64,000 nucleotides of DNA from Cylicocyclus nassatus (taxonomy: Eukaryota; Nematoda; Chromadorea; Rhabditida; Strongylidae). This document shows, piece by piece, positions 43,936 to 55,487 of the stretch. The position numbers and the translations under genes were made by a program. The stretch lies in assembly GCA_958299035.1 (NCBI GenBank), contig CATQJL010000316.1, positions 43,521,585 to 43,585,584 of the forward strand. Direction: 5' to 3'. Numbering within the stretch: the first letter of the stretch is position 1; each line of letters starts with the position of its first letter. The notes under the pieces are model-generated. The model was not told where the DNA came from, did not search any database, and saw nothing but the letters and a program-made list of their open reading frames with translations.

Positions 43936-45352
43936 TTAAATTACTTTTGTAAAAAAAATTTTTAAGAACGGGGCTGCCGCCACGCCTTCCTTTTTTAGAT
44001 CTCAGAGGTTATGGGCTCGCAAAAATGCTGGAAAAACCCCGAAATTTTTTTTTGTGCGTGGCTAACACCATGCACCTTCATTTGAAAAAATGCCCCCCCC
44101 CCTCCGGAAATCCCACGACCACCGCTGCGATGCCAGTAACTTTTAGGTGTGTAGTCACTTCTACAAAGGTGTCAAACATTAAAGTGTGGCCGGTAAGTAT
44201 GGACGTTACAATACGTGTTACGTTCTTTGAAAAAAGAAATTTTGCTTTTACGGCACTGCCCACTGTATTATTCCTCATATGCTCTACGAGAATTCAGGCC
44301 TCGATTATTCGATCATTTTCTTAAGGGCGCAGCGGATCATTTTTCACATAGCATTTTTGACGCGTCAGCCCTAGGACAGGGTAAGTTGCTGAATTCTGTA
44401 CACATGAGAGGAACCCAGCCTTATAGGAATAACACAGTAGGATTCTTCTGTTTTTAACGCGCTAAAAATAATCATACCGAGCCTCATTTTTCATGGAATA
44501 CTCTGCAACGAGGAAGAAGCCTATATTTTTCGGCTATCCCGTACAGCTTTCAAAAAAACTTAACGCTTGACGCTATTTTAGCAAGCAGCTGAACGTTTAG
44601 CGGTCAGAAATTGACTTCCGAACTTTCTAGGAATCGCTTGGAACGACTTTGAAAAGATTTACAACTATTGTAAATGCAAATATCAGACAATTCAGGTAAT
44701 TGAAAGTCTATCAAAAAAAGAAAAAATTCTTTGACTTTTGCGAATTTTTACCCCCCCCCCTTTTTTTTAGTCCCCTTTGACCTCAGACCATAGTCCCTAA
44801 ATCTCCAAAAAATGAAATGTCGACCAAAATAAAACGTTGCAAATTTGTCTTTTCGGTTACAAAAACGAAACCCCTTTTGCTATTTGTCCCAAAAACGATG
44901 CTTATAAGCCACCTGCGCCGAGCCCTGAAAAATAGATTTTGACGATTACATGAGCGAACATCAAAGGAATCGAACAGAACATAATCGTTAGAAATAGAAG
45001 TGTAATCTGCATGTACACTGTTTAGAGCGTTTGTCTGCTTTTCTAAGTGGTTAGGATGAGTCTGACAAACGGCACAAACTTTCAGACCTTGGAATAAAAC
45101 AATGGTGTGGAGTGTACATACTCGAGAAAATGCCCACATACACCTGCCACATAGATATCGAACACTTTTTGGCACATAATTTTTGCAACAGACCTTTAAA
45201 CGCTCATAATTTTTCTGAAGGATTTTGTAACAAACGTGGAGGTTGACTTTAAAACAGCCTTAAGACGCATTGACGAAACGCATTTCGTTCCAAATCATCA
45301 CGGCTTGTGATTCTTCCCTAGTTAAATCACTTTTGGAGAGAGGATCTAAATA

Positions 45353-46205
45353 TTAGGTCGTTCCGAAAGTAATGTCGCTTTTTTCAAATAAACGCCACAT
45401 TTCATGGAATCAAGATTTTCAAGAGATTGTAACAGCAGTTGATGCAGCATTTCATCATCTTTCTAATGGTGGTAATCTCATTGCATAATATTCAATGAGC
45501 TCTCGAAAAATTTTCCAAAATCTGCGACCCATGCTTTTTGCCATTGTCAAGTTTGGCTATTTTTCTAAATTTTTGTACCTATTCTCCGATAGAGATAGAG
45601 CAAAGCCTATAGGACAGAGAACAATTTTTTTCTCTTGCTTAGCTTGCTTCTTACGGTTTCTGGAATCAATTTTTGAATGCTATCAAATCCCATATTTGGT
45701 CAACTCAAACCTCACAGAACAACAACCGGCAAGCAACTCGGGTGTCATTCGACGCAGCTTTTTCTCCCAGTTGTTTTTTTTGTTTCTGATTCATTAAGTT
45801 TTCCGGGACAAAATGATCATAATTCAGGTTTTTTAGGGCGCCCCAGGTTGTACTCGAAATTTTCGAAATTAAAACCTGAAAAGGGGAAGTTTGAGACAAC
45901 GTAAACACCAAAAACGCCAATGAACAACACGAAAAAGAAAAAAACGGAGAACGGAAAAAAACGCAGGGAAGACGAGAGTAAGGCAAGTCGAAAACGAGAG
46001 CTACCTATGGAACGCATAAGCTGAGTATCAGCGTAATGAATTGACTGCGTATGGGCACTTGATCGCCCTGCAAGCCTTGCAAATCTCTAGCACCTCCGGG
46101 GCACTGTCTCGGAAGTACGTGTCTCGGCTTTTGTCCTATAAAATATCTTTCTCACTCACGCGTAAACACTCCACGTAAGATTATCTATGCGGTTGCTGTA
46201 TTTTT
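45353..46205. mobile_element. Solitary mariner-type left end; rest unresolved
   Basis: TTAGGTCGTTCCGAAAGTAATGTCG at 45353 looks like a mariner-type end placed at the break of the A/B similarity. No partner end was found. The remaining ~800 bp shows only short frames. Confidence 0.4.
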
Positions 46206-46210
46206 TTCTC

Positions 46211-46665
46211 ACAAGGGAATGGTCAGAAGTCGAAGTGGCCAAACCAAACAAGCTGTATACCATTCGATGCAGTATAAAACGCTGACTTCGAATCTGTCTT
46301 TCTTATCTGCTTCCCGCATCTGTGGACGAAGCTACAAGTAGTTTTATTGTGAAAAAATCACACATAAAAACAGCGAAATTGAGCACACTGTTGCATTTTT
46401 AGCTCAGCTTCTTTTTTTAAAAATTTGAAGTAGGCTAGCTGCATGTTTTGGCCCAGCATTAAGGCGAACGTGGCTCTGCACGGCTAAATTTTCAATTTCA
46501 CGCGTAATTTCTTAGCAAAATAATGGTCTTTAATGGCTTGTAGCTTCGTCCACAGAAGCGGGAAGCAGATAAGAAAGACAGATTCGAAGTCAGCGTTTTA
46601 TACTGCATCGAATGGTATATACAGCTTGTTTAATTTGGCCACTTCGACTTCTGACCATTCCTTTG
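46211..46665. mobile_element. ACAAGGGAATGG foldback element, complete copy
   Basis: The left end ACAAGGGAATGGTCAGAAGT pairs with the complement of ACAAAGGAATGGTCAGAAGT. The arms continue through CGAAGTGGCCAAACC and CGTCCACAGAAGCGGGAAGC. It is 455 bp, and a half copy in opposite orientation is at 29190-29555. Confidence 0.8.
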
Positions 46666-46831
46666 TCAGCTAGACGATGAGAAAACGAAGTTTTTCATTT
46701 TTTTGCCAAATTAGTGCTGAAATGTTCCATGACTAACGGTTGTATAGTACATGCCATTAGCAGTGAAACTCTACATTTTCAGCCTTCCAGAACTGCTAGT
46801 TCACGTGGAATGACGAATCTAGTTTGACGTA

Positions 46832-47640
46832 TATGGACGTGGGGAAACAAACTCCAAGTACCATAAGCATCGACGGTGAAGAGCTAAAGAAGACAACGTC
46901 ATACAAGTACCTAGGCAGTATCATATCTCAGCGGAGGGAGGCTTACAAGAGGAGGTCGCAGGCAGGATGAACACAGCGTGGATGAAATGGAGAGCCTTAG
47001 AGTTCTGTGCGACAGAAAAATGCCAGTGCAACTTAAGTCCCAACTGTACCGGACAGTTAGCCGCCAGCAGCACTGTATGGCAGTGAGTGCTGACCGTGTA
47101 TGCGGAACGACAAGCGCAAGCTTATTGTAATAAAACAAGGATGCTACGATGGACCTTAGGAGCTATCATCGGCTCCACGACTCGTGTAGAGGCGGGGTTT
47201 TGCCAACTCAAGCGTGGCGGTTTTTAATAGCGAGAGAGTACAAAAAACAATGGTATGACGTAGAGGTTCAACAAGTTTACCTGTGTTATCAGGCACTGCA
47301 ATACACCTCTACACGAGGAGACGATCATACACTGAAGGGTCACATCTGCAATGACACTATACAAGCGCGAATGAAAATAATTCCATTTGCCCAGAAAATG
47401 CAGAAAGGTTACGACGCTATGAGATGTGCACAGAAGGGCGCTGCAAGACATCATAAAGGTAGCCTTGGCTGTGGAGGCATCAGGCAAGAGACGGTAGACC
47501 CAAGATGAGGTGAATGAAATGCACAGAATCAATGCGATCTGCGAGAACTTGGTATAGACGGAGACCTTGCCTCAGATATGATGACATGGAGACATCTGAC
47601 AAAAAATGAATCCTGCGTAAGCGGGACACATGGGTGGATA
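46832..47640 (+). pseudogene. RTE-type LINE C-terminal fragment, copy 3
   Basis: The fragment begins in the thumb region (YMDVGKQTPSTISIDGEELK, KYLGS) and continues to the end of the LINE protein, matching copy 2 from 42369. MLRWTLGA is followed by a 164 bp MITE at 47165-47328 before the LKGHICNDT block resumes. It is truncated at the 5' side and has several frame changes. Confidence 0.85.
47165..47328. mobile_element. 164 bp palindromic MITE inside RTE copy 3
   Basis: CTCGTGTAGAGGCGGGGTTTTGCC at the left pairs with GGCACTGCAATACACCTCTACACGAG at the right. RTE copies 1 and 2 lack it, fixing the limits to within a few bases. The target duplication is short and not certain. Confidence 0.75.
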
Positions 47641-47788
47641 AAAAACCATAGTTTCTTAATTTTTAAAACACCATTTGGGCAGAATCTGCAGCAGCTGTGC
47701 TTAGTTACTGTTTCTCTTGGCTACACTTCAGTTTAGGCCCATTCGAGTCTTCTTTATTTGCCTGCAAAAACTGCAAATTATGATGCCA

Positions 47789-48499
47789 CAGTGGCGGACC
47801 GAGGAGGGGCGGGGGGGGGGGGGAAAGCGACAATGGCTTGCGAGTTTTGAAATTTACTCACATGAGTCATGAGAATGTAGTGACTTGTTTATTGTAAATA
47901 ACCGAAATAATTCCTTTAAAATTATAAGAAATTGAAGGCACTTCGGACAAGATGGGGGTTTTTGGAATCTCAGTGCCATGCGAAAGTGGCATCTTTCAAA
48001 CACAGCATCGCGCAAGCACGAGGTTATAAAGTTTGACCTAAAGCAAAAAAACGATCGAAAAGTGGGGAAAATGACGTCTTAGGGCGGAGTCCTCCGACCT
48101 GTGGGAATTCTTGCTGTGTGGTAGAGTACGCATGCCGCTACGTCAAAATCGTAGGGTGCCGCAGTGACTCTTCGTCTCAGCCTTGGGGGGGGACCGTAGG
48201 ATCTTGAATTGTGCGTTTTTGGAAAACGCATGTTCTCGTTGCTTTCTAATGTGGATTTTCGGATTTAGCGTTGCGGATAAGCTCCAGTAAGTGGATTTTC
48301 TAAAAACCGAGTTTTTGTTCGAACACTGCCTTTGAATTAGCTTTGTAAAAGCCACGCCTTCTTTTTTTTAGATCTCAGAGGGCTCGCAAAAATGTTGAGA
48401 AGAACATCAAAATTTTTTCGAGTGCGTGACTAAAACCACGCACCTTCATTTGAAAAAAAAAGCCCCTACCCCCGGACGGAAGTCCTGGGACCGCCGCTG
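47789..48499. mobile_element. hAT-type element, CAGTGGCGGACC ends, copy B
   Basis: This is the duplicate of 43155-44127 with the same target copies (TGATGCCA left, CGATGCCA right) and a long G run near the left end. It is 711 bp, shorter mainly because the TTAACAC element is absent. Confidence 0.8.
47936..48331. mobile_element. AGGCAG-family MITE in duplication B
   Basis: The 396 bp element begins AGGCACTTCGGACAAGATGG (a few terminal bases lost) and ends TTCGAACACTGCCT, flanked on both sides by TTGA. The right target copy runs on into ATTAGCTTTG without interruption. Confidence 0.8.
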
Positions 48500-49371
48500 C
48501 GATGCCAGTAACTTTTAGATGCAGTTACTTCCACAAGGGTAAATAAACATTAAAGTGTGGTCGGTAAGTATGGACGTCACAACACGTGTTACCTTCTTTG
48601 AAAAAAGAATTTTTGTTGTTACGGCACTGCGCACTGTGTTATTTCTCAATATGCTCTACGAGACAGGCCTCGAATATTTAATCATTTTGCCACGGGCGCA
48701 GCGGATCATTTTTCACATAGCATTTTTGACGCATTAGCTTCAGGGTAAGTTTCGGAATTCTTTACACATGTAGAGAAACCCAGCCTTATAAGAATAACAC
48801 AGTGGGATTCTTCTGTTTTTAACATGCTAAAAATAATCTTACAGAGCCTCAATTTTTATATAAAAAACTTTGCATCGGAAAATAAGCCCATACTTTTCGG
48901 CTATCCCGTGCAGCTTTCAAAAACAGCTCATCGCTTAACGCTGATTTCAGCAAGCAGATGAATGTTCAGCGGTTCGAAATTGACTTCCGAATTTTCTAGG
49001 AATCGTCTGGGACGACTTTGAAAAGAATCACAATTATAGTATTCGCAAATATTAGACAATTCAGGTGATTGAAAGTCTGTTGAAAAAAGAAGAAGAAGTT
49101 GCATTAAATGACAGTTAGGGCTCGGCACAAGGTACGAAGTCTTCCCTGACTTTTGCGAATTTTTACGTTCCCTTGGACCCTGGACCATAATCACCAGATC
49201 TCCAAAAAAGGAAACGTTGACCAAAAATGTTGCAAATTGTCTTTCGGCTGGTAAAGCTGCTAGTCGTAATTGTTCTATGAGGATTGGGATGCCCTAATAT
49301 GGAATTTTGTAACAAAAAATATTTTTAAAAAAGAAAAGCCATCTAGAGATGCCAAAAATTTATTTATTGTA

Positions 49372-50197
49372 TTAGGTCATTTCAAAAGTTCGTTCGCATT
49401 ATTCTTTAAAAAAAATCTTAACTCTCTGCTATCTGCCTGGATTTGCCTGGGATAATTTTTTTCTAGAATGAAAAGATTATGTATAATAGTTTCTAACTGT
49501 GACGGCTCAAATTTGCTCTGCTAAGCATAAGTTGCAGAGTCAAAAATGCAAAAGGAAGACCACTCAAATTTTGGTAATTTCAAAAAAGCTCATCAAAAAT
49601 CTTAAAACGTTAAAAAATACCGAAAAGAACACAAACATATGTTTTATGATCTCTCTTGTTTAGCTAGGCAAACTCCTTGCTGAACGAATGTTTCTAACAA
49701 AAGTAATGATTTTTTAGGGATTTGCTATCCGTTTTCACGAAAATTAGAATTGCTCTCGATTAGCACGAAACTTCCTTACCTAAAAAGAGGAGGTGATAAA
49801 ATCTTTATGTGTAACTGTTACGATCTTCGCTATGGCGGTTTCAGGTTTTTTGAGAGTGCTCAAAAATTGCAAAATTGAAGCAATTCTCTTCAAATGCTTC
49901 TAACTCGTGAATTATTGCATAATAATCCATGGGAATGGTGCCACTGTAATGTGCAAAAATTTCTCTTTCAAACAAAAATAGTTCCAGAATTTTTCGTGAC
50001 CCTACTTGAAAAATGCCAATCCTGAGTGATTGCCTTCAATTGTTTCTAACTCTCAAAATTTCTCATACTAACTCACGACAGAAGCACTGCTGTAAAAGGC
50101 ATAGTTTTTCCTTTTCCCAATTCGAGAAAATCCATCAAGAAGGAAAGAAGTTCTGATTTTTTGAAAAACTGGCGAACGAACTTTTGAAGTGACCTAA
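49372..50197. mobile_element. Mariner-type foldback, TTAGGTCATTTC ends
   Basis: An 826 bp inverted repeat starts TTAGGTCATTTCAAAAGTTC and ends with the complement of TTAGGTCACTTCAAAAGTTC, with TA on both sides. It interrupts duplication B and is absent from A. Arms pair through TCTAACTCxCxAxAxTT-type blocks; no transposase. Confidence 0.8.
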
Positions 50198-50375
50198 TAC
50201 ATTGTTATTCTGTCGAAATCTCAAAAAATAGCTGGCCTCAGAACGGTTAAAACCATGGATTGAAGGTTTTGACGGTTACTTGAGCGAACATCAAAGGAAT
50301 CAAACAGAACATAACCGTTAGAAATAGAAGGATAATCTGCATTGAACACTGTTTAAAGCGTTTGCCTTTGTTTTA

Positions 50376-50845
50376 ACAAGGGAGAGATACTTGGTCGAAG
50401 TAGCGTTTTCAAACGAAATGTATACTATCTTATAGAGCATCAAAAGCTGATTCCAAATCTACTTTCCATATCTGCAAAGCGCTTTTGGGGAGAGTTCTGG
50501 AAATTTTTTGAGGTGAAATGTCAATGATTTGGCTAAGATAAAAACAGCCGTTGAGAGCCGGCGCTTGAAAAGAGTAATGACTGACATGAGTTTGTTAGAT
50601 TGAAGATATTTATTGCATAAAAGGCCCTGGTAGTAATCATGGCCCCATCTGAACTCTCAAATCAAAGTTCCGAGTGCTTTTATCGTAGCTGCGCTTTCGA
50701 GATTTTGTATCGAAAATTTTACGTAACTCTCTTTCCAGAAGCGCTTTGCAGTTAAGGAAAGCAGATTTGGAATCAGCATTGCATGTTCTATAAGATAGCG
50801 CATTTCATATAGAAACGTCACTTCGACCAAGTACCTTTCCGTTGT
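50376..50845. mobile_element. ACAAGGGAGAGATACTTGG foldback element
   Basis: ACAAGGGAGAGATACTTGGTCGAAGTAGCG pairs with the complement of ACAACGGAAAGGTACTTGGTCGAAGTGACG. Inner pairing includes GATTCCAAATCTxCTTTCC. The corresponding position in duplication A (about 45045) is uninterrupted, showing an empty site. Confidence 0.75.
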
Positions 50846-51406
50846 AAGTGATGAACCTGACAAACGGCACAAACTTTCAGACCTTGAAATAAAATCATGG
50901 TCTAGAGTGTACATACTCGAAAAAATGCCACATAGACCACCTGCCACGATATTGAACAACTACTTTTTGAAGTTTGGCACATAATTTTTGCAAAATTCAA
51001 ATCTTTAAACGCTCATAATTTTTCCGAAGGACCTTGTAACAGACGTGGATGAATCTGAAACCAGCTCAAGGCGCATTTCACGAAATGCATTTGATTCCAA
51101 ATCCTCACGGCTTGTGATTCTTCCCTAATTAAATCAATTTTGGAGAGAGGATTTAAATAGAATAATTACTTCTATCATAAGATAGGTTGTTTATGAATGG
51201 TTTCGTAAAATAAAGAACATTTGATACAATAACACAAATATCATAACGTTAGTAATAATAAAAAATATTTATCAAAAACTATCCAAAGAAACTTCCTTGA
51301 AAAATTTAAAAATTGATTTTCAAAGATAACTTAAAAAGGGAAAGACATATGTTATTATTATTAGACAATATGAAATTGTTTTTCTCCAGCATACGTCCAA
51401 ATTATA

Positions 51407-52086
51407 CAGGGTGTCCCAAAAAGATGTGCACACTGTTTGATTGTAAATAACTCTCTTGTAGTGAAGTGTTTCGAGAAGCTTCAGGTACCATTTTGTAGAG
51501 CGAGGTTTAACTTAGGTTCACAGTCTAGAGCGAATCGCCGATCTCTCATTCTTACTGTAGGAGTACGGTAGAAACTTCAAACATATGGTGTCACTGTGAA
51601 AAAAGGGGCCGTTTCAAAAAATTTTAAAAAAAATGTGGAAATTTGTGTAATAGGGTTTTTATGGACCCTGAGTTCATTACCCAACTCTTTACAAGGTTGA
51701 GAAGCTTTCTAAACGGTGTAACCGCACTTTTTAGGAACACTTAAAAAACGTCTGCTACTGCTTACCTCGCATAATTTTTTAATGATTCATTAGGAAGAGT
51801 TGCGAACTTCACATTTAGAATTAGCAATTCTAGTTAGCCCAGTGTGAGAGTTTTCAGGTTGTTTTGGTTTTTTTTGGAACAAAATATGGCCTTTCATGGC
51901 TCAAAACCCTCTTCAAAGTTTCTACCGTAATCCTACAGTAAGAATGAGAGATCAGCAATCCGCTCTACACTGTAAATCTAAGTTGAACCTCGCTCTACAA
52001 GATGGTACCTGAAGCTTCTCAAAACACTTCACTACAAGAGAGTTATTTACAATCAAACAGTGTGCACATCTTTTTGGGACACCCTG
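51407..52086. mobile_element. CAGGGTGTCCCA foldback element, copy 5
   Basis: This 680 bp copy has both ends intact (CAGGGTGTCCCAAAAAGATG and complement) and TA flanks. It is close in length and ends to copy 1 at 4170. Confidence 0.9.
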
Positions 52087-52429
52087 TATAATCAATCTTC
52101 TGTGAAGAAGCAAAAAATCTGGTATAGTTGATTACAATGCAAGAAGAGAAATCAATTTCGCTTCTAATGATATTTATAGAGTGTACGACAGATGTGATGT
52201 ATGATGCGACTATCTAAGACATCAAAATTCTGTTTAGTGAATAAAATTACAATCGAAAAAAAGATAAAATCAATTATTCACTGTTTCCCCAAATTGCGCA
52301 AAACTCCAGTGAGATCCAGATTTACAAACTTTTAGCACTATAACTCAAACTAACACCCGAAAAAGCCAATCATTTTTTGCCAGTTTTTAAAGTTAGCCTA
52401 AAGAGAATTGCAGCAAATGCTATAAATGT

Positions 52430-52663
52430 TTATATGAGGACTTCACATAAGATGACCAAGATGGAAATTAGCAAAAACGTTTTAAACGGTGTGATTTTTT
52501 TGATACTGAATTTTCTCAGACTTTCTTTCAAGTCATCTAGATCGAACTTTTTGCAATCGTGGATGCCACCTTGCGTAAAATTATCAAACGATATTTCTAC
52601 ACTTTCATACTCCGTTGCGACCGCTCGAGGAACGGTTATCAGTTTCCGTACAACCCAATACAA
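52430..52663 (-). CDS. Unrecognised open frame, possible exon
   Basis: The frame reads as protein-like (VPRAVATEYESVEISFDNF, CKKFDLDDLKESLRKF) and ends with a hydrophobic FLLISILVILCEVLI before a stop. It opens at TTG and no upstream exon was identified. It may be a host or transposon fragment. Confidence 0.2.
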   Translation of the reverse strand: MYWVVRKLITVPRAVATEYESVEISFDNFTQGGIHDCKKFDLDDLKESLRKFSIKKITPFKTFLLISILVILCEVLI

Positions 52664-52739
52664 TTGTAAATTTCAGCCTTCTGTAAGCTTCAGTTTTTGA
52701 AAATATTGATTTTAGCTCCCTTTCCAAGAACTTTATCTA

Positions 52740-53885
52740 CAATACCGCTCATAATTCGTAAAAAAGTCGCAGGACTGCGGCACTCCCCCGGAGTCCCGGA
52801 GTGCGCCGGCGGCGTGGCGTTATGGAGCAAAGCTACGCCGCATTCGCCCGCGGTATATCCTGAGGGCACTTTGCGTTGTGTCGCTCCTAATTGCACCCGC
52901 AAGGGAGCTAACGTTACCTAGCTGATGAGTCATTCTCGAAATTCTTCTTCTGTAAAGAGACCAAAATGCGGAAGTTTAACGAATTTTAAGGTTGAAAAAT
53001 AGATTCTGAGGAAGAAGTATTTGAAAGTACCACCCAAGAGAAAGTAAAAGCTTGAAAAGTCAGTAACGAAAATTTTCTCTCCCTTTTCTCTACTAATTCT
53101 CTTGTCACACTCAAAATCAGTCCTCTCATCCGAGATTCAGCCTTTGCATCCGTAAATTCCATCTATTTTTCGAATTTAAATACCTTTATTGCATTCATGC
53201 AGTTTGGACATCTTCTCAAGAAGTAGCAATAGGGAATGGCTCAGTTCGTTGTCAGGAGCGGCGTACTCCTGCGGCAGCAATTAAAGGCGGCGCAACGCAA
53301 CGGTCCGGATATACCGCAGGGGAATGCGGCGCTGCTTTGCTCCATAACGCCTGCCCCCAAGTGCGCCGCAGTGCGCCGGAGTGCGACGCATTTCACTGTG
53401 CAGCGGAGTGCGCCGCACATCACTAGAGTCCGTCGGAGTCCCCGTCGCATCGCCGTATTTCGCTTCAGAATGGACGAATTCTGAATCCGAGGACACTGTT
53501 CGACTCAGCTCGGTGAGACGCATCATCTAGTATAGGTCCCACAATCTAGCAAACAATGATAGGTGTACGCTAGACAGTAAGTTTTCGCTCAATTTTGCAG
53601 GTTTTTGTTTGGCTGAATTGTTCAGTGTGCTGATAACAGTACTATCATTGATTTTCGCTGATGACACATAGAAAGCATACTGTAGGAGTTTAGTAGAGAG
53701 TCACTCTGATCGAATTTGCTCTAACATCTGCTCAAGATTACAATACCGCTCACAGAATGTGCAAAACTTCCGTGAACTTCGTGAATTTAAAGATTTCCGC
53801 CAAAGTCTACGACATTCCGAGAATTCGCAACATTCCAGGATCCGCGGAATCATGGGAATCACGCAGAATACGCGAAGCCATAACT
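52740..53885. repeat. Foldback family with GGAGTGCGCCGC repeats, copy 2
   Basis: Positions 53240-53885 are the inverted counterpart of 283-1050, ending in AATCATGGGAATCACGCAGAATACGCG. The GC-rich part carries CGGCACTCCCCCGGAGTCCCGGAGTGCGCC near 52780 and GCGCCGCAGTGCGCCGGAGTGCG near 53360. AATACCGCTCATAATTCGT at 52742 matches the far end of copy 1. ORFs here arise from the GC-rich repeats. Confidence 0.6.
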
Positions 53886-53889
53886 TCTT

Positions 53890-54510
53890 CCGGATCGACT
53901 ATATTCTAAATCCGGGAGCAGCATTGTGTTCAGATCGTCCCGTGAAATCTTTTGATGTACAGCATGCCTTCGATATCCCGTTTCCAGTGTTCTCAAACTT
54001 TTCTGCAAAGGTTCCTTCGCATAGATGTAACGCAGCGCTTATCCAACTCAAAAGATTTCAGTAAGTCTTTCGATAGTACTGTTTCTGTAGGTTATCGTGC
54101 GTTCAAGAAGCTGCAGACTATCTTTCAGAAGAGATAGGAACGTTGGTAAATTTTGGAAAAATCACGCGTTTTTTAATTCTACTAGCCGTAACTTCCTTCG
54201 GAATAAATATGTTCCGAACCCTAGGAAAGCTTTGTGCTCAGTTCATCGAGGCAAATCTTTCCATATACAGCATGTCCTTGATATTCCGATTTCAGACTCT
54301 CAAATCTTTCTGTGGACGTCTTTTCGCAAAGGTGTAAAGCAGCGCGCATTGCCCCTAGTAGACTCCAGCAAGGACCGGACCGTTCGATAGCACTTATTCT
54401 GTAGATTATGGAGCGCTAAAAAGTAGTCACAGGCGCCTTTCTCATGGAGATAGAAGGGCTGGTAAAATGTAAAAAATCTTGTTGTCCCAAATTCTACTCG
54501 TCGTCACCCT
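53890..54510. repeat. 308 bp tandem duplication, two diverged units
   Basis: CAGCATGxCxTxGATATxCCGxTTxCAG recurs at 53960 and 54268, together with TAACTTCxTxCGGA, GTGxTCAGxTCxTC and GCAAAGGT blocks. The units are highly diverged, so the duplication is old. No coding meaning is apparent. Confidence 0.6.
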
Positions 54511-54843
54511 AGAATACAAAGCTATCTTGCTAAGCAAATATGTTTCTTCTCGTTTCACGCTCTGAAGCTGACGGTGGGTCTTGCTCGAATTGTTGATGAT
54601 CTTGGTTTGGAAGGAAACTTCGCTCGTAGAGGTTTTCGAACACTCTGTTCATGAAAATCGTGGTGTCTGTCAAGTATAGGGTCTTTTTGCAGAGATATGG
54701 TGAGGTAACTGTAACGGAATCACGGAAGCTCGTAACTTCGCTTGCACCTCTCACGTATCTATCAGAAAACTTGTCTGCTTGCTCTTCTAAATCAAAATTA
54801 CCAGGGACTGTGCTATCACATTGTGCATGACCCGGGCTCCAGT
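54511..54843. other. No recognisable feature
   Basis: Short minus-strand frame only; no recognised domain or repeat. Confidence 0.35.
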
Positions 54844-54846
54844 ATA

Positions 54847-55464
54847 CAGGGTGTCCCAAAAAAATGTGCCTACTGTTTGTTTGTAAATAACTCTCTTATA
54901 ATGAAGTGTTTCGGGAAGCTTCAGGTACCATTTTGTAGAGCGAGGTTAAACTTAGATTTGCAGTATGGAGCGAATCATCTACCACTAGCAATACGGTACG
55001 AACTTCGACAAGGATTTTGGGCTATTGGAGGCTATATTTTGCCTCGAAACAAAACCAAACAAGCCAAAAACTCATATAGTACAGTAAGGAGAGCCGCTGA
55101 TTTCGAATTTGAAATTTTCACTTTACTATGATGCTTCTTTCCAAAGTTATCCCGGGTAAACCGTAATAACTGAATTCCCAGTACTTGTCGGAAATGTGAT
55201 TACACCGTCAAAAAAGCTGAAAACACTCGTAAAAAGTTGTTATGTGGAATCAGCATGCGCAAAAACCTTAGTGCACGATTTTTTAGATTTTTTGAAAAAA
55301 ATTTTGTTAGGAGATATATTTCACAATTTTTCCATATGCTGGAAGTTCGTACCGTCTAAGTTTAACCTCGCTTTACAAAATAATACCTGAAGCGTCTCCA
55401 AACACTTTATTGCAAGAGAGTTATTTACAATCAAGCAGTAGGCACTTTTTTTTGGGACACCCCG
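54847..55464. mobile_element. CAGGGTGTCCCA foldback element, copy 6
   Basis: A 618 bp inverted repeat with ends CAGGGTGTCCCAAAAAAATG and GGGACACCCCG, flanked by TA. The right arm is about 60 bp shorter than the left. Closest in its subterminal bases (CCTACTGTTTG) to copy 2. Confidence 0.85.
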
Positions 55465-55487
55465 TATAGAAATCGCCGAGTTACAAG

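Larger units (their letters stand above)
43155..44127. mobile_element. hAT-type element, CAGTGGCGGACC ends, copy A
   Basis: The left end is CAGTGGCGGACCGAGGGGGT and the right end GGAAATCCCACGACCACCGCTG; target copies are TGATGCCA and CGATGCCA (7 of 8 identical). It is 973 bp, with an AGGCAG element nested inside, which in turn abuts a TTAACAC element. No transposase is visible. Confidence 0.8.
42369..45345. repeat. Segmental duplication, copy A
   Basis: From the RTE C-terminal region to 45345 the sequence aligns with copy B (46832-51155) apart from insertions. Shared points include GGCAGCC...TCTGCAGCAGCTGTGCTT, AAATTATGATGCCACAGTGG, GCCATGCGAAAGTGGCATCTTT, AGGCCTCGATTATT-like blocks, GAGCGAACATCAAAGGAATC and GCTTGTGATTCTTCCCTA. 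RTE copy 1 lacks this downstream sequence, so it is duplicated flank and not LINE tail. Confidence 0.85.
46832..51155. repeat. Segmental duplication, copy B
   Basis: This copy aligns with 42369-45345 but is longer because it carries a 164 bp MITE (47165), a mariner-type foldback (49372) and a 470 bp foldback (50376) that copy A lacks. Similarity ends at about 51155 after GGAGAGAGGATTTAAATA. Confidence 0.85.
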
